Source: Polyodon spathula
Lineage: Eukaryota > Chordata > Actinopteri > Acipenseriformes > Polyodontidae
Length of the DNA: 64,000 nucleotides
Assembly (NCBI RefSeq): GCF_017654505.1
Contig: NC_054545.1
Span: 11,620,047 to 11,684,046 of the forward strand
Direction: 5' to 3'
The translations under genes were made by a program, and so were the position numbers. Under the pieces are notes generated by a model. It saw nothing but the letters and a program-made list of their open reading frames with translations. It had not been told where the DNA came from and did not search any database. Below are positions 59,336-64,000 of the stretch, piece by piece. Position 1 is the first letter of the stretch. Every line of letters begins with the position of its first letter.

Positions 59336-59758
59336 AAATGTTAAACCACCACACATTTTCAGCATATTAGATTCACTTAGGACACTGGATAAAATTAGCA
59401 CAATTAGTAAAAAAATATATACCTCTTCATAAACCCTTAATGCATGTTTTTTTTGGGCTCAAAAATGAAAAAGAATCAGTTAATTTAGTTATGAAGATCA
59501 AACAGTTCCATGGTTGTGTTGCATGGGATACAGTAGATTGTTCAATTAGCAGAAAATAAGCCAATAAATAGCAACTAGATGAAACTAACGGCATGCCACA
59601 GCCACTAAAAGAGGGTTTACAGTATTATCCATGTACATTAAACACTCAACAGTGACGGATTTAGAAATACTAGAAGAAAGTAAAATTCAATGACGAACAT
59701 TTAGACTAGAAGTCTTTTTTTATTGTTTCAATTGACAGCATTCCTACGCAAATAGTAA

Positions 59759-59816
59759 GCTTTCCATCAAGCCCTGGCCAGCAACAGCTTTCCATCAAGC
59801 CCTGGCCAGCAACAGT
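59759..59816. repeat. Tandem duplication, 28 bp, two copies
   Basis: TTTCCATCAAGCCCTGGCCA followed by GCAACAGC occurs at 59761 and again at 59789 without differences, so the duplication looks recent. Confidence 0.92.
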
Positions 59817-60017
59817 TTATTAGGGCACCCCCTGCCCTGCATGGTGTGGTATTTTATAATTCAGTACTGAAATTGTATTATCTTGACCCAAATGTCTGTT
59901 TCTCACCCAGACCCTTTGTTAGGCTTGCCACATACAGTCAGTCACATGCAGTTCTTCACTATGCAATCCTGGATATTTCATGCTCCTTTGTTTTCTGCAT
60001 TATTGCTGCCTAGGCAT

Positions 60018-60021
<4 letters not shown>

Positions 60022-60086
<65 letters not shown>
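60022..60086. repeat. (TC)n microsatellite
   Basis: About 32 uninterrupted TC units. Confidence 0.95.
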
Positions 60087-60092
<6 letters not shown>

Positions 60093-60109
60093 AAATGATT
60101 GCTAGAGTG

Positions 60110-63100
60110 TTTCCTGTATAGGTATTACATGTATATTATCGTATTGGGACTGGATCAAGTTTCTAGATCATTCTGAGCTTTTTCATTTATTTTCATTATG
60201 TAAATTGTGCTTTTTGTCTCCTGTCTGATATCACATTCTGGTCCCAAATCCTATTGTTCCTTTGAGGTTCCAGCTTAGTGCTTGAGATAATTATGACAGA
60301 AACGAATGCCAGGGCTGTTAGTCTGGACAAGAAACATGTTTTTAATTACTATCCACAATGAGTGAATGAGTGAGTCAATTAAAAAGAATCATACCTTTAC
60401 TTTAAAAACTCAAGTTGTCACGTTTCACCTAAAGAATATAGTTTGCTAAATGGAGATGAATGTGTGTATCTCATAGTACAATACATTATTGATTTATTCA
60501 GCACCCTTAACAGTCATGACCTCCAATCACTCTACAGTAAAAACAAAATTAAACCTGGTTTGTAAACAGGTCCTAAAATGTCCCACAATGTTCAATTTTA
60601 TCCAAATAGTTTTCATCACTTACTTGCTGCAACTTCCAGCTTGTTGAAAAATACTTGGGGTAACAACTATCTCAGTCTAATAAGTGCATTTGATTGAACA
60701 ATTTGATGAACTTCCATTTCATGAATAGGCATACAAACAAACCTCTCGTATGGTCTATCTACATGTTTATTGAGAAAAGCAAGGTGCTTCATGTTATGGA
60801 TTTTCTCCTTGTTTCCTTAAGATAAGAGCATAGTGAACCTCTACAGAGGCCTGCCGCTGCTTTCAGGTAGCTTTGTATCGCAATGTGAGGATCTCACTCA
60901 TGTTAATGGCTGACAGATTTTCTATGAACTAGAAAGGCTGAGGGAGAAACCATTGAAAACAGATGTGAGCTCAGCAAAAGAGAGGCAGCTGTGTTTTCTG
61001 TGGCTGTTCATTCATCTCCCAAACCACTTTGACTGCTATGCTTTCTTGGCCTCACTAACTACAACTTAGCCACTGACTTGCTTTCTTACCTATGAAGAAA
61101 ATTATTGGACTGTCAGTACCCCAAATGTAAAATCAAGTACTCTTATCAGTAAGGCTTACCACAGATTTCACAATAAATGTACCCATTGCCATGTAATATG
61201 TAGTTTCCTGTGAAAATTCCCATTTCTGAAAGTATAGTGTAAATATGCAAAAAAAATGTATCAATTAAAAATAAATACAGCACATTTGCCTTATTGACAT
61301 TCTACCTGTTACACCTCATTCAGGATACTGGCAGCTGGTTTAGTTTGCTTCCAGTAAATGATTGAACACACGGCATAGAGCAGTCCTACTTATCAGTGTT
61401 GCCATTGATGCTAATGCTGTGGTCTGATGATGTTTCTTCAGGAGTACACACTGATATTAATATGCCAGCAGTGTTTTTTGTAAAATGTTAAAGGGCTTGT
61501 GGAAAAAAAAATGCTAACCCTCAACTTGGCTAAAGTTGTGATATGTACAGAGCTTATGAAGGATTCTAAATGGAGAATGTTCTGTTCATCCTATAGTCCT
61601 AGACCCGGAAAGCTGGTTTATTCTAGATGTAGTCTCAGACATTTTAATTCTGTAAAGGGTAAAATATAAATCCCAGAGTACAACTTGTAGCACAGCAAGG
61701 CTGCCAAGGCATACCACTCTATTTAATTCACCTATTTATGCATTTATTGAGAAAAGCAAAAAGCTACACGTTATAGATTCTCTGATTTTTTCTCTGGCGG
61801 ATAATGAATTTAATTATCCTTTACAAAACAGATCTGTCCTATTTTTATCAGTTATATAATCCCCCTCCCCCCACGTTTGTTATTTAATCTTCTGAGAATA
61901 AAGGCCATTCATACATACAGTATGTATTAGCTGTGCTTGCAGGCAACCCATCTGGTGCTTTCTCCACAGATTGTACTTCAAACAGGCCTATCAGATAGAA
62001 AAGGCATTTTAACTGTGTGTACGTGTGGCTCTGTCTGTGCCTTTCCTTAACCTGACAAAACACAATGGAAGCCTAACAATAAAAATGATGTTTCTGAAGG
62101 CCTATGCAAAAAAGGGAAAATAGCACACAGGGACAATATTGTGTGGAACTGCTAGGAAGATTCGACTGAGTATTAGACTCCAATCCCATAGTCATAAACC
62201 AACCAGGTCCTATTCAACAGCTCTACAAAGCTGATCTGTATAATTCCACAATAACTTTTATTAAATCAGCCTTTTGTGTACCAGCAGTAGGAAAATCAAC
62301 AGAGCATTTGAGTCTTTAGTGTATTTTCCATCAGTAAAACTAAATTAAAAAAAAAAAAAAAGAGAGGGTGCTATTTTAAGGATTTAAACAGTATAAATCT
62401 GATTATGATTTTCTTAAACTGCACCAGCAAAATACTGGAGTTACCTAGGCTTCAGGGAACAACACAACCCTAATATATAGACATAAAAATTACTGTGGGG
62501 AATTTGGACTCCATAACCCTATTAGTATATTACATGGTAAAACTGGCATATTTAGATCCAATCCCAAATACAGAACCTACATCCGAAATGAGATCTTTTT
62601 CACAGCACACAATGCCAGCTGGAGAGATGGTTTTCTCTTTTTTTTCTGTTGCGTGCTGAAGATTAACATGACTGGAAAACTGGGACATGTTCTCTAATCT
62701 GAGATTGATGTCTGCAGGCTTTCTGTAAGTAACATTTTTGATTTCCCTTACTATCAATTGCTTCTACCATTATATCTGCCCAGGGGTTAGTACAATAGCA
62801 GTAATATTTTACCATAAAAAATAACTTGGTAAAGACTACTGGGACAGTACAGAGTATAGTCTCATCTAAAATGAATTATATACTGTGGCTCTGGTATTAA
62901 TTAATGGTACATACAGTAAGGAAATACACTTTAGAAATCTTTTCATCTGATTTATTTTATTTTTTCTTAAAAGGTTTTTCTGGTACATTTTCGAAAATGA
63001 TATTTCATATTTCTCGATGATGCACTTTAGAAAACAATCATACAGTGTCAAGTCCAGACTGGAAGAGCATTCGCTTCAAGCATTAAATGTGCTGCTGCTG

Positions 63101-64000
63101 TAGTACACATTCTCAAGCTCTGTTCATTTATACTGTGTTGAAAGGGTGGCAGCAAATGAGGATAGAATAATTCCATGATGGGTATAGCTGATGATTTCAG
63201 AATATGGCATCTTAGCGGTAGATTCAATCACAAAAAGCATTGCTTTATAATCCATATTGGGTAACAAGTTCAGATAAATGTAATTTGATAAATTCAACAT
63301 ATTTTCATATACATTTTGTCTGTATGTGATAACATTACTTGTGTTCATAATGAATTAATGTAACATTTATATGAATTCAATATGTATCAATTATGTATGT
63401 ATGCACTATTAATTTATTATACTACTTAATTACTCCCCTGCATTGTTTCCGGAGACTTTAGAGACTTCTGTATTCAGATTAAAGTCCTTTAATTTGATTC
63501 AGAAATAATATAAAAGAGAAACTACATAGTCTATGGGATAAACCAAATAACCAGTCCTGTGCTCTGAACATGGGGAGAGATGATCTTTTATTGTATGTTC
63601 AGTAAAAAGCTACTTCTTCATGCAATAATACACAATGTCCTTTCATGTCACGTTCAGTGCAATAATATTTGTATTTATTTGTCCTTTGAAGCTGTAAATA
63701 TTTATCTCATAAAAAGTGATATTTCTGAAATCCCATTGTAATTGTATTATATTATTTAGGGTGCTGCAGTAAACAAGTTGATATCTACCACACTCGAGTG
63801 GCTGGCTATGACTGCTGTGACCTTGAATCAGGTAAAAATCAGCTTGTATCTTACAAAGCACCAAATATTATATTCTTATACTATGTAGTTTTAAAAAGTA
63901 TTGCAATTAAATAAAATAGTTAATCCTAATGAGAAACCATTTCCATCTGATACAAAGACATTATACATACACTGTCTATTGCATACTGTAATACATGGTA
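60110..64000. other. Intergenic, no gene seen
   Basis: AT-rich DNA without recognisable coding exons. A diverged direct repeat (about 45 bp, TTTATTGAGAAAAGCAA...) occurs near 60763 and 61742. Nothing else stands out to the window end. Confidence 0.5.

Noticed and set aside
59883..60098. Plus-strand frame ending in Ser-Leu repeats
   Set aside because: Translation of the TC microsatellite; nothing recognisable before it.

Overview
This window is vertebrate nuclear DNA, most likely from a non-teleost ray-finned fish. Sturgeon or paddlefish is my best guess. The genes are split by GT-AG introns, the DNA is AT-rich, and it is full of microsatellites. The interspersed repeats (a tRNA-headed SINE with a GC-rich body, a CR1/L2-like LINE 3' tail, Tc1-like DNA elements) are of a kind I associate with sturgeons and their relatives. 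The organism call is inference.

Layout. (1) 1-8814, minus strand: twelve coding exons giving the first 293 codons of VIPAS39 (SPE-39), which runs off the left edge. Its introns hold two copies of one SINE family and a 5'-truncated LINE with an intact reverse-transcriptase reading frame. The 3' end of that LINE lies almost on a VIPAS39 splice acceptor. (2) About 9.4-10.6 kb: a head-to-head promoter region with a perfect three-unit heat shock element, an ETS site, a G-rich tract and a pair of ZNF143-like motifs. (3) 10650-16848, plus: complete AHSA1, the HSP90 ATPase activator, 9 coding exons, 337 aa. (4) About 19.0-20.8 kb, minus: a decayed, intron-bearing copy of part of a DRAP1 (NC2-alpha) histone-fold gene. 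(5) 23356-33084, plus: complete SEL1L, 21 coding exons, 780 aa, preceded by three inverted CCAAT boxes spaced exactly 30 bp apart. (6) 36457-45772, plus: a complete single-domain membrane phospholipase B1-like gene, 16 coding exons, 423 aa, with a TATA-like promoter. (7) 45.8-64 kb: no convincing gene. It holds a broken Harbinger-type Myb/SANT-like domain, a dead Tc1-like transposon with a perfect internal palindrome, tRNA-derived SINEs and simple repeats, plus one weak candidate exon.

Functionally the genes cover endolysosomal trafficking (VIPAS39), the HSP90 chaperone cycle (AHSA1), ER-associated degradation (SEL1L) and extracellular lipid hydrolysis (the PLB1-like gene). They are not an operon. 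The only pair likely to share control is VIPAS39/AHSA1, through their divergent promoter. All exon models were built by eye from reading frame, splice sites and remembered protein families. Phase is consistent across every junction of the four intact genes. I found no previously undescribed system. The most interesting points are the LINE-supplied splice acceptor region, the DRAP1-like remnant, the heat shock element, the NF-Y array and a 36-nt extra exon in VIPAS39.
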